A stretch of DNA of 59,828 bases, taken from contig JAHJAA010000050.1 in the NCBI GenBank assembly GCA_018814305.1, forward strand, positions 1 through 59,828. The letters run 5' to 3'. The notes below the pieces were generated by a model. The model worked only from the letters and a program-made list of their open reading frames with translations, had not been told where the DNA came from and did not search any database. Positions 16,315-25,309 of the stretch are shown here, in pieces (position 1 is the first letter of the stretch; the number at the start of each line of letters is the position of its first letter). The DNA is from Pseudomonadota bacterium. GTDB lineage: Bacteria > Desulfobacterota > Desulfobulbia > Desulfobulbales > JAGXFP01. The translations under genes and the position numbers were made by a program.

Positions 16315-17029
16315 TTCATCGACTAAGGGGATCGGTCACCCCGGGGATCCCCCCTCGCTCCTTCCCTTGGGTGAAAAGCGAACCGCCCAACTACTCCGGG
16401 CCGCCGCCACCTTCAGTGAAACGACCGGCGGTTGCCACGGCACGGACCATGCTGATCGAGTCCATCAAACCGCGCTCTACATGGGCCGGGCCATGGAGGC
16501 CAGACTTGACATACTCAGTGCCGCAGCCCTGTTACATGATATTGGCCGGGCCGATGAATCGGCAAGCCGTGGGACAATCTGCCATGCCGCCCGAGGGGCT
16601 GAACTATCCCGCCCCCTGCTGGTAAAGCTGGATTTTACCGAGGCAGATGTGGAGGCAATCTGTCACTGTATCGCCACCCACCGGTTCCGCGATCGAGACA
16701 ACCCTCCCGAATCTATTGAGGCCAAAATACTCTTTGACGCGGACAAACTTGACTCCATCGGCGCCATCGGCATTGGCCGAGCCTTTCTCTTTGCCGGGCA
16801 GGTCGGAGCCCGACTGCATAATGCTGAAAACATTGACCTTGCAACAACCAACCCCTACACTGAAGAAGATACGGCCTGCCGGGAATTCAGGATAAAACTC
16901 AGTAAAATCCGCGATCTGCTGCTCACTGAGCTGGGCCGCGAAATGGCCCGGGACCGCCATCAATTCATGGAATTATTTTTTCACCGTCTTGAGACAGAAA
17001 TAAAGGGAGGATCGCATCATGATCTCTAG
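16292..17029 (+). CDS. HD-domain phosphohydrolase
   Basis: About 245 residues. HGTDHADRVHQTALYMG, AAALLHDIGRADES and FDADKLDSIGAIGIGRAFLF are the metal-binding H...HD...D set of the HD superfamily, closest in look to the YedJ/YpgQ group that act as nucleotide or phosphate-ester hydrolases. The start is uncertain: ATGs at 16292 and 16307 and a TTG at 16265 all overlap the previous gene, and none has a good ribosome binding site. It overlaps purQ by 11 bases. The substrate is unknown; the neighbour purQ makes a nucleotide-linked substrate reasonable but not shown. Confidence 0.8.
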   Translation: MNFSEMHSSSTKGIGHPGDPPSLLPLGEKRTAQLLRAAATFSETTGGCHGTDHADRVHQTALYMGRAMEARLDILSAAALLHDIGRADESASRGTICHAARGAELSRPLLVKLDFTEADVEAICHCIATHRFRDRDNPPESIEAKILFDADKLDSIGAIGIGRAFLFAGQVGARLHNAENIDLATTNPYTEEDTACREFRIKLSKIRDLLLTELGREMARDRHQFMELFFHRLETEIKGGSHHDL

Positions 17030-17843
17030 CGTCAAAGCCATCGTCATCACCGGTAACGGGACCAACTGTGAAATGGAGATGGCCCAGGCCTGCCGTTTGG
17101 GGGGGGCTGATCAGGTCGATATAGTCCATATGAGCCAGTTGATCCATGGCGAGTACACTTTGGATGATTACCATTTTTTGAATCTGCCGGGAGGATTCCT
17201 CGACGGTGACGACCTGGGTGCCGGGCAGGCAGGAGCCCACCGCCTGAAACATGTAGAGATCAAATCTTCCAAAGAAAAACTCATGGACCGATTGATCCGC
17301 TTCATTGGTGACGGTAAGCTGGTTCTTGGAGTCTGTAACGGTTTTCAACTGATGGTCAAGACCGGTCTCCTGCCTGGTTTTGACCATCAATACGATCGCC
17401 GTCAGGTCAGCCTGACCCATAATGATTCTGGCCGCTTTGAGGACCGCTGGGTCACCCTGAAGGTCGATGAGAAATCCCCCTGCATCTTCACCCAAGGACT
17501 TGAGAGCCTCTACTTTCCAATTCGGCACGGAGAAGGTAAGTTTGTCGCCATGGATGAGGGGGTGATGGCCAGGGTCGAGCAGGAAAAACTGGTAGCATTA
17601 CGCTATGCCGATCCCCTCACCGGTGAAGCGACCATGACCTATCCCTTAAACCCCAATGGCTCACCCAATGGGATCGCCGGGATCTGCGATCCCACCGGCC
17701 GCCTGTTCGGTCTAATGCCACACCCGGAAGCCTTTCTCCACCGGACCAACCACCCTCGCTGGACCCGGGAAGATCTCCCGGAAGAAGGCCAAGGGGTGAG
17801 TCTGTTCCGGAACGCCATCCGGTTCATCCGCGAAAATCTATGA
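17019..17843 (+). CDS. purQ: Phosphoribosylformylglycinamidine synthase, glutaminase subunit PurQ
   Basis: 274 residues, longer than the about 230 of Bacillus PurQ. It is a class I glutamine amidotransferase: GNGTNCEMEMAQACRLGGAD at the start, the nucleophile elbow LVLGVCNGFQLMVK (Cys near residue 107), and MPHPEAFLHRTNHP carrying the catalytic His and Glu. It supplies ammonia to PurL for FGAM formation in purine synthesis. GGGAGG precedes the ATG, which lies inside the end of the HD gene. No purL or purS is in the window. Confidence 0.9.
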   Translation: MISSVKAIVITGNGTNCEMEMAQACRLGGADQVDIVHMSQLIHGEYTLDDYHFLNLPGGFLDGDDLGAGQAGAHRLKHVEIKSSKEKLMDRLIRFIGDGKLVLGVCNGFQLMVKTGLLPGFDHQYDRRQVSLTHNDSGRFEDRWVTLKVDEKSPCIFTQGLESLYFPIRHGEGKFVAMDEGVMARVEQEKLVALRYADPLTGEATMTYPLNPNGSPNGIAGICDPTGRLFGLMPHPEAFLHRTNHPRWTREDLPEEGQGVSLFRNAIRFIRENL

Positions 17844-17938
17844 TGTTATCCATTTTTGATGTTCGTGAGATCCGTTGATCTCATCGGGCGACATGAGTCA
17901 GACTACTCCCCCCACAGCGAAGGTACCCTAACAGCCCC

Positions 17939-18667
17939 ATGATCAAAGTATCGGAGTTACCAGTGACGGAAGAGACCCCGGTCGCCACCAGATTCATCCA
18001 ATTCATCGACGGGCTCCGCCGTCACCTCCGCGCCCTGCTAGCGGCCTTGGTCCTGATCTCGACTCTGTACTATTTTCTCTCCCCCATCCTCCTGAGCTCT
18101 CTCCAGCACCATCTGGGGCAACGGCTCGCTTTTTTCTCAGTGGCGGAACCCTTTCTGGCCCATGCCAAACTGGCCCTGGCCAGCGCCATTTTCACCCTGA
18201 TTCCGGCCATCTCATACTGTATCTGGCAAGGATTGGCCAAACCCTTCGGGATAACCAACCACAGCCTAGGCTGGTTCGTCCTCTTCACCTGCTGCCTGTT
18301 CTATGCCGGGGCGACCTTCTGCTACACGATCACCCTGCCCTTCGGGATCAATTTCCTGCTGAACTTTCAATCGCATGATCTTAAACCGGTCATCTCGGTG
18401 GGAAAATTCATCTCCTTTGTCACCATCTTCATCCTGGCCTTCGGAGTGATCTTTGAATTGCCGATATTCATGATCTTCGCCGGACAAGCCGGTCTCGTCC
18501 CCCGAACCACCTTTGAAAAAAACCGCCGTTACGCTGTTCTTGCCATGAGTATCGTGGCCGCTCTCCTCACCCCCACGCCCGATGTGATCAATATGCTTCT
18601 GATGGGGATTCCACTCTACCTTCTGTATGAACTCGGCATTCTGGTCATGAGACTCATGCGGCTCTGA
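17939..18667 (+). CDS. tatC: Sec-independent translocase component TatC
   Basis: 242 residues with six hydrophobic segments. It shows the TatC order: an N-terminal cytoplasmic stretch with FIDGLRRHLRALLAALVLIS, a central Phe/Tyr-rich helix with GVIFELPIFMIFAG, and RRYAVLAMSIVAALLTPTPD before the last two helices. TatC binds the twin-arginine signal peptide and starts export of folded proteins. The usual TatC N-terminus (HLxELRxR) is replaced by a longer, diverged version. No tatA or tatB is nearby. It lies 95 bases after purQ and ends convergently with the DUF523 gene. Confidence 0.9.
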   Translation: MIKVSELPVTEETPVATRFIQFIDGLRRHLRALLAALVLISTLYYFLSPILLSSLQHHLGQRLAFFSVAEPFLAHAKLALASAIFTLIPAISYCIWQGLAKPFGITNHSLGWFVLFTCCLFYAGATFCYTITLPFGINFLLNFQSHDLKPVISVGKFISFVTIFILAFGVIFELPIFMIFAGQAGLVPRTTFEKNRRYAVLAMSIVAALLTPTPDVINMLLMGIPLYLLYELGILVMRLMRL

Positions 18668-18704
18668 TGACCTCACCGAAAAACTCGTTTTACAAAAAGC
18701 ACTC

Positions 18705-19112
18705 TCAAAATTCCTTAAGGATATATCCAGAGCTTTTCAGAAGCGCAGCAGTGACTCCAAGGACAACTCCACACCCGCATGAAGGGCTCCCGCCCTTCAT
18801 GAAGATAGCCGCAATTTTTTGGGCTCCGGCAAGGTCCAGGGTCTGGTAGGCGCCCCGGACAAAGACCTTGGTCACATCGACCCCGGATCGGGTCATGACC
18901 TGAGCCTGACCGGCCAGAACCGCATCACCGTCGCCACCCACCAGGTCGGCGGGTGGCCGTGGCGTTGGGAGTCCCCCGAGTTGCTCGGGACAAAAAGGAA
19001 TCCAAACTGCGCCGTGGAGAGCCTCCAGACAGGCGTCTGAAGGCTTCGTCCTCCCATCATACCGACAAAAAAGCCCCACCAGACAAGCGCTGACCAGAAT
19101 AATCGGCTTCAT
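18705..19112 (-). CDS. DUF523 protein (TudS-type desulfidase family)
   Basis: 135 residues. It has the family signature set ILVSACLVGLFCRYDG, FCPEQLGGLPTPRPP and MKGGSPSCGCG. The cysteines in these three motifs bind a [4Fe-4S] cluster in the DUF523 member TudS, which removes sulfur from thiouracil. The same activity here is inference from family membership. Transcribed alone from the minus strand, it faces tatC. Confidence 0.8.
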   Translation of the reverse strand: MKPIILVSACLVGLFCRYDGRTKPSDACLEALHGAVWIPFCPEQLGGLPTPRPPADLVGGDGDAVLAGQAQVMTRSGVDVTKVFVRGAYQTLDLAGAQKIAAIFMKGGSPSCGCGVVLGVTAALLKSSGYILKEF

Positions 19113-19161
19113 TCCATAACCCGCCTAAGATTAAAAAATCGAACGACAGATCTCACCTGCA

Positions 19162-19189
19162 TTGATTGCAGGAAATCCAGCGGTATGAT
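19162..19189 (+). promoter_or_regulatory. Sigma-70 promoter of the FtsB-like gene
   Basis: TTGATT at 19162-19167 and TATGAT at 19184-19189 with 16 bases between. The -35 box lies inside the inverted repeat CTGCA-TTGAT-TGCAG, a possible operator. Confidence 0.5.
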
Positions 19190-19248
19190 ACAAAGAAAGT
19201 CATTTCGTTTGGAGACTTTTATTTGTTTCATTTCGACCGCGGTGTCCC

Positions 19249-19566
19249 GTGCTGAACATATCAACCGCCCCCGGCAACACGCAAAAAGCCATTGGCATCA
19301 TCGTCCTCTTATCTCTGCTGGGCTGGCTCCTCTTCTCCCCGTGGGGATACCTGAAATTTCGCCAGATTCGGCAAGAGCTCACAGCACAACACAGAACAAA
19401 CCGAGAATTAATCGAAGAAAACCGAGCCTTACGAACCGCCATCGAACGGCTGCAAAACGATCCGGCCTATATCCGCGAGATCGCCCGAAAGGAACACGGA
19501 CTGATCAAGAAAAACGAGATGATCTTTCCCTTTCCTGAAAAGAAGGGGAAAGCCCCCAAGGAATAG
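19249..19566 (+). CDS. FtsB/DivIC-like septum formation protein
   Basis: 105 residues: a short cytoplasmic N-terminus, one membrane helix (residues 14-32, with IIVLLSLLGWLLFSP) and a coiled coil from about residue 36 to 66 ending in NDPAYIREIARKEHGLIKKN, the FtsB/DivIC signature. It would form the FtsQ-FtsB-FtsL bridge in the divisome. The GTG start at 19249 has only a weak binding site. The Lys-rich tail is likely disordered. Confidence 0.8.
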   Translation: MLNISTAPGNTQKAIGIIVLLSLLGWLLFSPWGYLKFRQIRQELTAQHRTNRELIEENRALRTAIERLQNDPAYIREIARKEHGLIKKNEMIFPFPEKKGKAPKE

Positions 19567-19646
19567 CCGCCTCAAGGAGTCGGCTGGACTTAGAAAATCG
19601 TTGAGATTTGCAGCAGATTCACGCTCAAGTCCACAAAGCTCGAGAA

Positions 19647-20237
19647 TCACCCCTTAGACTGTTCTATAATCCACTGGACCGCTGCCTGCAGATCTTCGGC
19701 AATGTATCGGGGCTGGACCTGCTGCCCTTTACCGACATAGTCAAGATCCCCTCGCCCATACCCGGTTAAAACCAGGATTCCCGTCGCCTTGATGGCTGCC
19801 GCCGCCTTCAGGTCGCTCCAGCGATCACCCACCACGAAGGAGGCCTCCAGATCAATCCCAAGCTCTGCTGCCGCCTGCACGAAAAGACCGGGCTTTGGTT
19901 TACGACAATCACAGGCCAAACGATACTGATCCTCCCGGGCCTCAGGATGGTGGGGGCAAACATAGATTCGGTCCACTCTGGCCCCCTCCTCGGCTAGCAG
20001 GGACTCCATCTTTTCATGAACCCGGGTCAACAGATCCGGCGAAAAATACCCACGGGCCAACCCAGATTGATTGGTCACCACAATCACCGGAATCCGATGC
20101 TCGTTCAACAATCGGATCGCCGCCGCCGCCCCAGGCAACAACTGAAACCTACTGAGATGGTTGATATACCCCATCTGTTCATTGATGGTCCCATCACGAT
20201 CCAGAAAGACCGCCGATCTTTTGGTTTGTTCGGTCAT
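19647..20237 (-). CDS. gmhB: D-glycero-beta-D-manno-heptose 1,7-bisphosphate 7-phosphatase
   Basis: 196 residues, a HAD-fold phosphatase. AVFLDRDGTINE carries the DxDxT nucleophile near residue 13, VTNQSGLARGYF the second motif, CPHHPEA and CDCRKPKPG the zinc loop typical of GmhB, and VVGDRWSDLKAA the last acidic motif. It removes the 7-phosphate on the way to ADP-heptose for the lipopolysaccharide inner core. It lies 37 bases after waaF in the same direction, a functional pair. Confidence 0.92.
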   Translation of the reverse strand: MTEQTKRSAVFLDRDGTINEQMGYINHLSRFQLLPGAAAAIRLLNEHRIPVIVVTNQSGLARGYFSPDLLTRVHEKMESLLAEEGARVDRIYVCPHHPEAREDQYRLACDCRKPKPGLFVQAAAELGIDLEASFVVGDRWSDLKAAAAIKATGILVLTGYGRGDLDYVGKGQQVQPRYIAEDLQAAVQWIIEQSKG

Positions 20238-20274
20238 ACTCCCTCCACCCGAGAAACTATACGCCTGAATCCTA

Positions 20275-21309
20275 TCAGGCCCCGGTCAGAATGTCTTTTG
20301 CGGCAGAGCTCACTTCGGTCACCGTGATTTCATTCATACACCGGAACCCGGATTTGCAATGGGTTTTAAAACAGGGCTGGCAATCCATCGCTTTCCGGAC
20401 AATCCGAACCCGCTCGGCAAAGGGGCCGGTGGCCACGGGATCGGTGGACCCAAAAATCGCGACGAGCGGGGTATCAAGAGCCGCTGCCACATGCATCAAT
20501 CCGGAGTCATTAGTAATGAACAGCTGACAGGCTCCGATGAGGGCCATGGCCTCGGCCAGGGAGGTCCGCCCGGTCAAATCAAGCACATGACCAGGGGCAT
20601 ATCCTTTGATAATAGCAGCCGTCGCCCGATCAGCCTCGGTCCCGAAAACCGGCATCACCGCATTGTACTCCAAGGCAAGTACAGCGGCCAACTCACCATA
20701 GCGCTCCACCGGCCAGCATTTTGCCGGACCATAGGCTGCCCCGGGATTCAAGCCAATCAACGGCCGACCGCAATATCCGGCGACCAACTCGGCGGCCCGA
20801 CTTTCCTGCTCGGGATCCAGCTGTAAAAAGAGCTGATCCGGTCCAGGCTCCAGCCCTAATGACCGGCATAACTCCTGATAATAATGAACCTGATGCCGAC
20901 GCCTGACCTCTGGTTTAATGACAACTGGGTGGGTCAAGAGCAACCGGCGACCATCCCGGCTGTATCCAGCGCGAATGGGAATTCCGGAAATTCGGGCCAG
21001 AAAGGCCGCTTCAAAGGCGTTCTGCAAAAGAATCGCCGCGTCAAAATGTAAGGCTCTCAACTGCCGACCCAAACGGAACAACCCGGCAAGGCCCTGATGT
21101 TCCTTTTTTTTATCAAAGAGAATCACTTCATCCACATGGGGACTGGACCGAAAGACATCTGCCACCCAGGGATTGGCCAGTATGGCAATAAATGCCTTGG
21201 GAAAATTCCTGCGAATGGTCCGAACCACCGGGGTGGTCATCACCGCGTCGCCAATCCAGTTGGTGGAGCGAATCAGAATACGGCGGGGTTTCAATTGTAC
21301 AAGATTCAT
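20275..21309 (-). CDS. waaF: Lipopolysaccharide heptosyltransferase II
   Basis: About 344 residues, a GT9 family glycosyltransferase. RILIRSTNWIGDAVMTTPVV at the N-terminus, GLNPGAAYGPAKCWPVERYG at the start of the second Rossmann half, and FITNDSGLMHVAAALDTPLV near the end are characteristic of WaaF/RfaF. It adds the second heptose to the lipopolysaccharide inner core on the cytoplasmic face of the membrane. The ATG at 21309 is preferred over a TTG 15 bases upstream. With gmhB it shows that this is a Gram-negative cell with heptose-containing lipopolysaccharide. Confidence 0.92.
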   Translation of the reverse strand: MNLVQLKPRRILIRSTNWIGDAVMTTPVVRTIRRNFPKAFIAILANPWVADVFRSSPHVDEVILFDKKKEHQGLAGLFRLGRQLRALHFDAAILLQNAFEAAFLARISGIPIRAGYSRDGRRLLLTHPVVIKPEVRRRHQVHYYQELCRSLGLEPGPDQLFLQLDPEQESRAAELVAGYCGRPLIGLNPGAAYGPAKCWPVERYGELAAVLALEYNAVMPVFGTEADRATAAIIKGYAPGHVLDLTGRTSLAEAMALIGACQLFITNDSGLMHVAAALDTPLVAIFGSTDPVATGPFAERVRIVRKAMDCQPCFKTHCKSGFRCMNEITVTEVSSAAKDILTGA

Positions 21310-21444
21310 GAGATTCTCTGACAATAATGGTTTTAGAGCGGGTCCACCCTATACCGGCGGCACCATTCAGCTGTCCGAAAGAATGCCATTCTAGTGGTTT
21401 ACCCGGCCTCGTCAAGGTTTTTATCCAAGCAGACCGCTTCACCC

Positions 21445-21473
21445 TTGCTAAAAACAAAATACGATGGTAATAA
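21445..21473 (+). promoter_or_regulatory. Possible promoter of the rpsB operon
   Basis: TTGCTA at 21445-21450 and a weak TAATAA at 21468-21473 with 17 bases between. The leader of about 115 bases that follows contains the palindrome GGCCCCAAGGGGCC near 21497 and ends with AGGAG before rpsB. An S2-binding autoregulatory leader is possible but I cannot match one. Confidence 0.35.
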
Positions 21474-21598
21474 GACGGGTTACAGCATAACCGACGGCCC
21501 CAAGGGGCCAAAACCCCAATTCACACATCCCACAAACCCCACTGGTGCCCGTAAGGGTTGGGAACGGGATGGAGGAACAACCAGAACAGGAGAAAAAA

Positions 21599-22375
21599 AT
21601 GTCACACATTGCCATGAGAGAAATGCTGGAGGCCGGGCTCCATTTTGGCCATCAGACCCATCGCTGGAATCCCAAGATGCGCCCCTACATTTACGGGGCT
21701 CGCAGCAAGATCTACATCATCAACTTAGACAAGACCCTGCCGCTGTTCAACAAGGCCTATGATTACGCCTGCGATACCATCGCCAAGGGCGGCACCATCC
21801 TCTTTGTCGGCACCAAGCGCCAGGCCCGTGATATCGTCGCGGATGAAGCCAGCCGTTGCGGTATGTATTACGTCAATAATCGATGGTTGGGCGGGATGCT
21901 GACCAATTTCCAGACCATCCGCAAGTCCATTGACCGCCTGAAGGCAATCAGCGCCATGAAGGAAGACGGTACCATCAATCATTACAAGAAGAAAGAAATC
22001 CTCCGCATGGAAAAGGAATTAACCAAACTTGAATTAAACCTTGGCGGAATCAAGGATATGAAGGGCCTGCCCACCGCCATCTTTGTGGTTGATCCGAAGA
22101 AGGAATCCATCGCCGTTGAAGAGGCCAATCGTTTGGGAATCCCCGTTATCGCCATGGCCGACACCAACTGTGACCCCGATGGTCTCCAGTACCCAATTCC
22201 GGGCAACGATGACGCCATCAAGTCCATCAAGTTAATCACCTCCCGCATCGCCAGCGCGGTCTTGGCCGGCAAGGAGCGTTCCATTGAGGGAACCGAGGCG
22301 GCCATCGCGGCGGCCAAGGAAACCCCGCCGGAACTGGCCCCAGTTGCTGAACCGGAGGCGGAGCAGACTTCCTGA
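21599..22375 (+). CDS. rpsB: 30S ribosomal protein S2
   Basis: 258 residues. [40 protein letters not shown], and [20 protein letters not shown] are standard S2 signatures. A C-terminal Ala/Glu-rich tail adds about 20 residues. AGGAG six bases before the ATG at 21599 fixes the start; the earlier in-frame GTG at 21545 is in the leader. It heads the highly conserved rpsB-tsf-pyrH-frr-uppS-cdsA-dxr-rseP order. Confidence 0.97.
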   Translation: MSHIAMREMLEAGLHFGHQTHRWNPKMRPYIYGARSKIYIINLDKTLPLFNKAYDYACDTIAKGGTILFVGTKRQARDIVADEASRCGMYYVNNRWLGGMLTNFQTIRKSIDRLKAISAMKEDGTINHYKKKEILRMEKELTKLELNLGGIKDMKGLPTAIFVVDPKKESIAVEEANRLGIPVIAMADTNCDPDGLQYPIPGNDDAIKSIKLITSRIASAVLAGKERSIEGTEAAIAAAKETPPELAPVAEPEAEQTS

Positions 22376-22399
22376 TCCATCCGAGAATAACGAGTTCCG

Positions 22400-22432
22400 G
22401 GGGCAGGGGTGAGAGGAATCGCCTTCTGCCCC
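22400..22432. other. Hairpin between rpsB and tsf
   Basis: GGGGCAG at 22400-22406 pairs with CTGCCCC at 22426-22432. No U-run follows. In other bacteria the rpsB-tsf gap holds an attenuator or processing site that lowers tsf relative to downstream genes; this hairpin could do the same. Confidence 0.4.
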
Positions 22433-22500
22433 GTCTTACATAAAGAAGTCCGCTACATCATTTTTGAAACATTCTCTTTAAAATAATAGGAGTATACGCT

Positions 22501-23094
22501 GTGAATATTACAAGCCAGATGGTTAAAGAACTACGAGACAAAACCAACGCCGGCATGATGGATTGCAAAAAAGCCCTGACCGAGACCAACGGCGACATGG
22601 AGAAGGCCATTGATTTTCTACGCCAGAAAGGCCTGGCCGTTGCCCAGAAACGGGCCAATCGGGCCACCAGCGAAGGGATCATCGAGACCTATATCCATGC
22701 CGGTGGCAAGCTCGGCGTCATGATCGAAGTAGGCTGTGAAACCGATTTTGTCGCCAAAGCCGATGTTTTCAAAAATTTTGCTAAAGATGTGGCCATGCAC
22801 ATAGCGGCCAGCAGCCCGGTAGCCATCACCCGCGAAGAGATCCCGGCTGATCTGGTTGCCAGGGAAAAAGATATATACGTCAACCAAGCCAATGATTCGG
22901 GAAAACCCGCCAATATCATTGAAAAAATCGTTGATGGCAAATTAGACAAGTTTTTTGCCGATGTCAGCCTGATGGAACAGAAATTCGTCAAGAATCCCGA
23001 CGTCACAATTCAGGATCTGCTTAATGAGTTGGTCGGTAAGCTTGGCGAAAATATCTCGGTCAAACGTTTCGCCCGTTTTCAGATCGGCGGTTGA
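22501..23094 (+). CDS. tsf: Translation elongation factor Ts
   Basis: 197 residues, the short EF-Ts form found in many non-enteric bacteria. MVKELRDKTNAGMMDCKKAL is the N-terminal UBA-like domain, and EVGCETDFVAKADVFKNFA is the core that contacts EF-Tu. It exchanges GDP for GTP on EF-Tu. The start is GTG at 22501 with TAGGAGT upstream. The C-terminal coiled-coil subdomain of the E. coli protein is missing, as expected for this size class. Confidence 0.95.
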   Translation: MNITSQMVKELRDKTNAGMMDCKKALTETNGDMEKAIDFLRQKGLAVAQKRANRATSEGIIETYIHAGGKLGVMIEVGCETDFVAKADVFKNFAKDVAMHIAASSPVAITREEIPADLVAREKDIYVNQANDSGKPANIIEKIVDGKLDKFFADVSLMEQKFVKNPDVTIQDLLNELVGKLGENISVKRFARFQIGG

Positions 23095-23118
23095 GCCAAA
23101 ACATCGAACGGACCAATT

Positions 23119-23838
23119 GTGGATTCAAAAAAATATCAGCGTGTCCTGTTAAAGCTCAGCGGTGAGGCCCTCATGGGCTCCGCCTCCTATGGAATTCATC
23201 CGGAGATGCTCGACTATGTCACCGATGAGGTCAAAGGACTGCTGGAGCTTGACGTCCAACTCGGTATAGTCATCGGGGCCGGCAACATCTTTCGCGGCGT
23301 AGCTGGTGCTTCTAAGGGGATGGACCGGAGTTCAGCCGACAATATGGGGATGCTGGCCACGTTGATCAACAGCCTTGCCCTCCGTGATGCCCTGGAGAAA
23401 AAAGACATGCCTTCCAGGGTACTCTCTGCCATCCCCATGCCGACGGTCTGTGAGTCCTATTCTTGCCGTGAAGCCTTACACCAGTTTAAAAAAGGGCGGG
23501 TGGTTATTTTTGGGGCCGGGACCGGCAACCCCTACTTCACCACCGATACAGCGGCAGTCCTGCGTGGGCTCGAAATTGGTGCCGAGGTGATCTGTAAAGC
23601 GACTCGAGTTGACGGCGTCTATGACAAGGACCCACTGCTCCACAAAGATGCCGTGAAATTCGATCAACTGACCTATTCCGAGGTCCTGGCCCGTCAACTC
23701 CGGGTCATGGACTCAGCCGCAATCTCTCTGGCCCGTGATAACAGCAAAACCATCCTGGTCTTTGATCTCAACAAACCGGGCAACATCCGAAAGGCGGTCT
23801 GTGGCGAGAACAGTGGAACCATCATCAAGGGTAACTGA
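23119..23838 (+). CDS. pyrH: UMP kinase
   Basis: 239 residues. RVLLKLSGEALMG starts the amino acid kinase fold, GIVIGAGNIFRG is the phosphate loop, and ATRVDGVYDKDPLLH and SAAISLARDNSKTILVFDL are family motifs. It phosphorylates UMP to UDP and is feedback-inhibited by UTP in this bacterial class. The start is GTG at 23119 with only a weak binding site, 24 bases after tsf. Confidence 0.95.
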   Translation: MDSKKYQRVLLKLSGEALMGSASYGIHPEMLDYVTDEVKGLLELDVQLGIVIGAGNIFRGVAGASKGMDRSSADNMGMLATLINSLALRDALEKKDMPSRVLSAIPMPTVCESYSCREALHQFKKGRVVIFGAGTGNPYFTTDTAAVLRGLEIGAEVICKATRVDGVYDKDPLLHKDAVKFDQLTYSEVLARQLRVMDSAAISLARDNSKTILVFDLNKPGNIRKAVCGENSGTIIKGN

Positions 23839-23856
23839 TCAGGGGAGGAAAATACT

Positions 23857-24411
23857 ATGAATGATGTCTTTACAGGTATGACTGAAAAAATGGATGGGGC
23901 TATTGAAGCCTATAAACGTGAACTGTCCAAGATCAGAACCGGACGGGCATCCCTTTCACTGATGGATGGGATCAAAGTAACCGCCTATGGCTCGGTCATG
24001 CCCCTCAACCAGGTGGCAACCCTGACCCTTCCGGAAAGTCGGATGATTCAGATTCAGGCCTGGGACAATCAGCTCCTCGGGGTTATCGAAAGGGCCATCC
24101 ATAAATCAGATCTCGGCCTCAATCCCGTCAATGACGGCAAACTCATCAGGATCATGGTTCCACAACTCACCGAAGAAAGGCGCAAGAATCTGGTCAAACA
24201 GGTGAAAAAGATTTCCGAGGAATACCGGGTGGCTATTCGCGGATCTCGCCGTGATGCCATTGACATCTTGAAAAAGCAGAAAACCGACAAGCTTATCACC
24301 GAGGATGATCTCTTTCGCCTCCAGGACGAGGCCCAGCAGACCACCGATGGATACATCAAACAGATCGATGGGATGATGGCAGAAAAAGATAAAGAGGTCA
24401 TGGAGGTATAA
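23857..24411 (+). CDS. frr: Ribosome recycling factor
   Basis: 184 residues, the standard length. ELSKIRTGRASLSLMDGIKV and VPQLTEERRKNLVKQVKKIS, then RRDAIDILKKQKTDKLITED, form the long three-helix bundle of RRF. It splits post-termination ribosomes with EF-G. GGGGAGG lies in front of the ATG, 18 bases after pyrH. Confidence 0.97.
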   Translation: MNDVFTGMTEKMDGAIEAYKRELSKIRTGRASLSLMDGIKVTAYGSVMPLNQVATLTLPESRMIQIQAWDNQLLGVIERAIHKSDLGLNPVNDGKLIRIMVPQLTEERRKNLVKQVKKISEEYRVAIRGSRRDAIDILKKQKTDKLITEDDLFRLQDEAQQTTDGYIKQIDGMMAEKDKEVMEV

Positions 24412-24446
24412 TCCGGCCCTCATTTTTTCCCCAACGGAAATCATTG

Positions 24447-25190
24447 ATGAACAATACCGCTGCACCCGACCCGGACAATATTCCCACCCATATTGCCATA
24501 ATCATGGACGGTAACGGTCGTTGGGCGAAGAAACGGGGACTGCCCAGGGTTATGGGGCATCGTCGGGGAGTCGAATCGGTCCAGGCAATTGTTCGTTCCG
24601 CTCGTGAACTGGGGGTTAAAGTCCTCACCCTGTACGCCTTTTCCACTGAAAACTGGAACCGCCCTCCCATTGAAGTTCAGGCCTTAATGGGTTTGTTGAA
24701 AAATTTCCTCAAAAGTGAACTGGCCGACCTGGTGGAAAACGATGTGTCACTAAGGGCCATCGGCCAACGGGAGCGACTCCCCCAGGAGGTCCGCGAAAGT
24801 CTGGAGGAGGTGGAACACCGAACCCGGAACAATGGCGGCCTCATTTTAAATCTTGCCTTGAGCTATGGGGGAAGAGCCGAACTGGTCCGCGCCGTCCGAA
24901 CAATTATTTCGGAATGCCAGGCAGGGTCCCTTTCCCCAGAGCAGGTCTCCGAGGAGACCATTGCCAACCATCTCTACACTGCCGGTCAACCCGATCCCGA
25001 TCTGATGATCAGAACCGGTGGGGAGTCGCGCCTCAGCAACTTCCTCCTCTGGCAGCTTTCTTACGCGGAAATCCATATCACCGAGACCCTGTGGCCGGAT
25101 TTTCGTCATAATGAATTTCTCGCCGCCCTGATGGATTACCAAAAGAGGCAGCGCCGGTTCGGCAGGGTCGTGGAATCAGGCTCGGCATAG
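24447..25190 (+). CDS. uppS: Undecaprenyl diphosphate synthase (cis-prenyltransferase)
   Basis: About 247 residues. IIMDGNGRWAKKRGLPRVMG holds the catalytic Asp21, LYAFSTENWNRPPIEV the substrate loop, and LMIRTGGESRLSNFLLWQLS and LWPDF the C-terminal signatures. It extends farnesyl diphosphate with isopentenyl units to the C55 carrier for peptidoglycan and O-antigen. An ATG at 24447 follows a TTG in frame; the ATG is preferred. Confidence 0.95.
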   Translation: MNNTAAPDPDNIPTHIAIIMDGNGRWAKKRGLPRVMGHRRGVESVQAIVRSARELGVKVLTLYAFSTENWNRPPIEVQALMGLLKNFLKSELADLVENDVSLRAIGQRERLPQEVRESLEEVEHRTRNNGGLILNLALSYGGRAELVRAVRTIISECQAGSLSPEQVSEETIANHLYTAGQPDPDLMIRTGGESRLSNFLLWQLSYAEIHITETLWPDFRHNEFLAALMDYQKRQRRFGRVVESGSA

Positions 25191-25309
25191 TTCCCTTGGC
25201 AGCATTATCCCACGGCCTCATTCCGGCCAAACGTGGGGGATCATCTGAGGAAGACTGTGGCCGAAATTTCGTCGAATAATCGGCAACGACAGGAAACAAC
25301 CTCACCACC

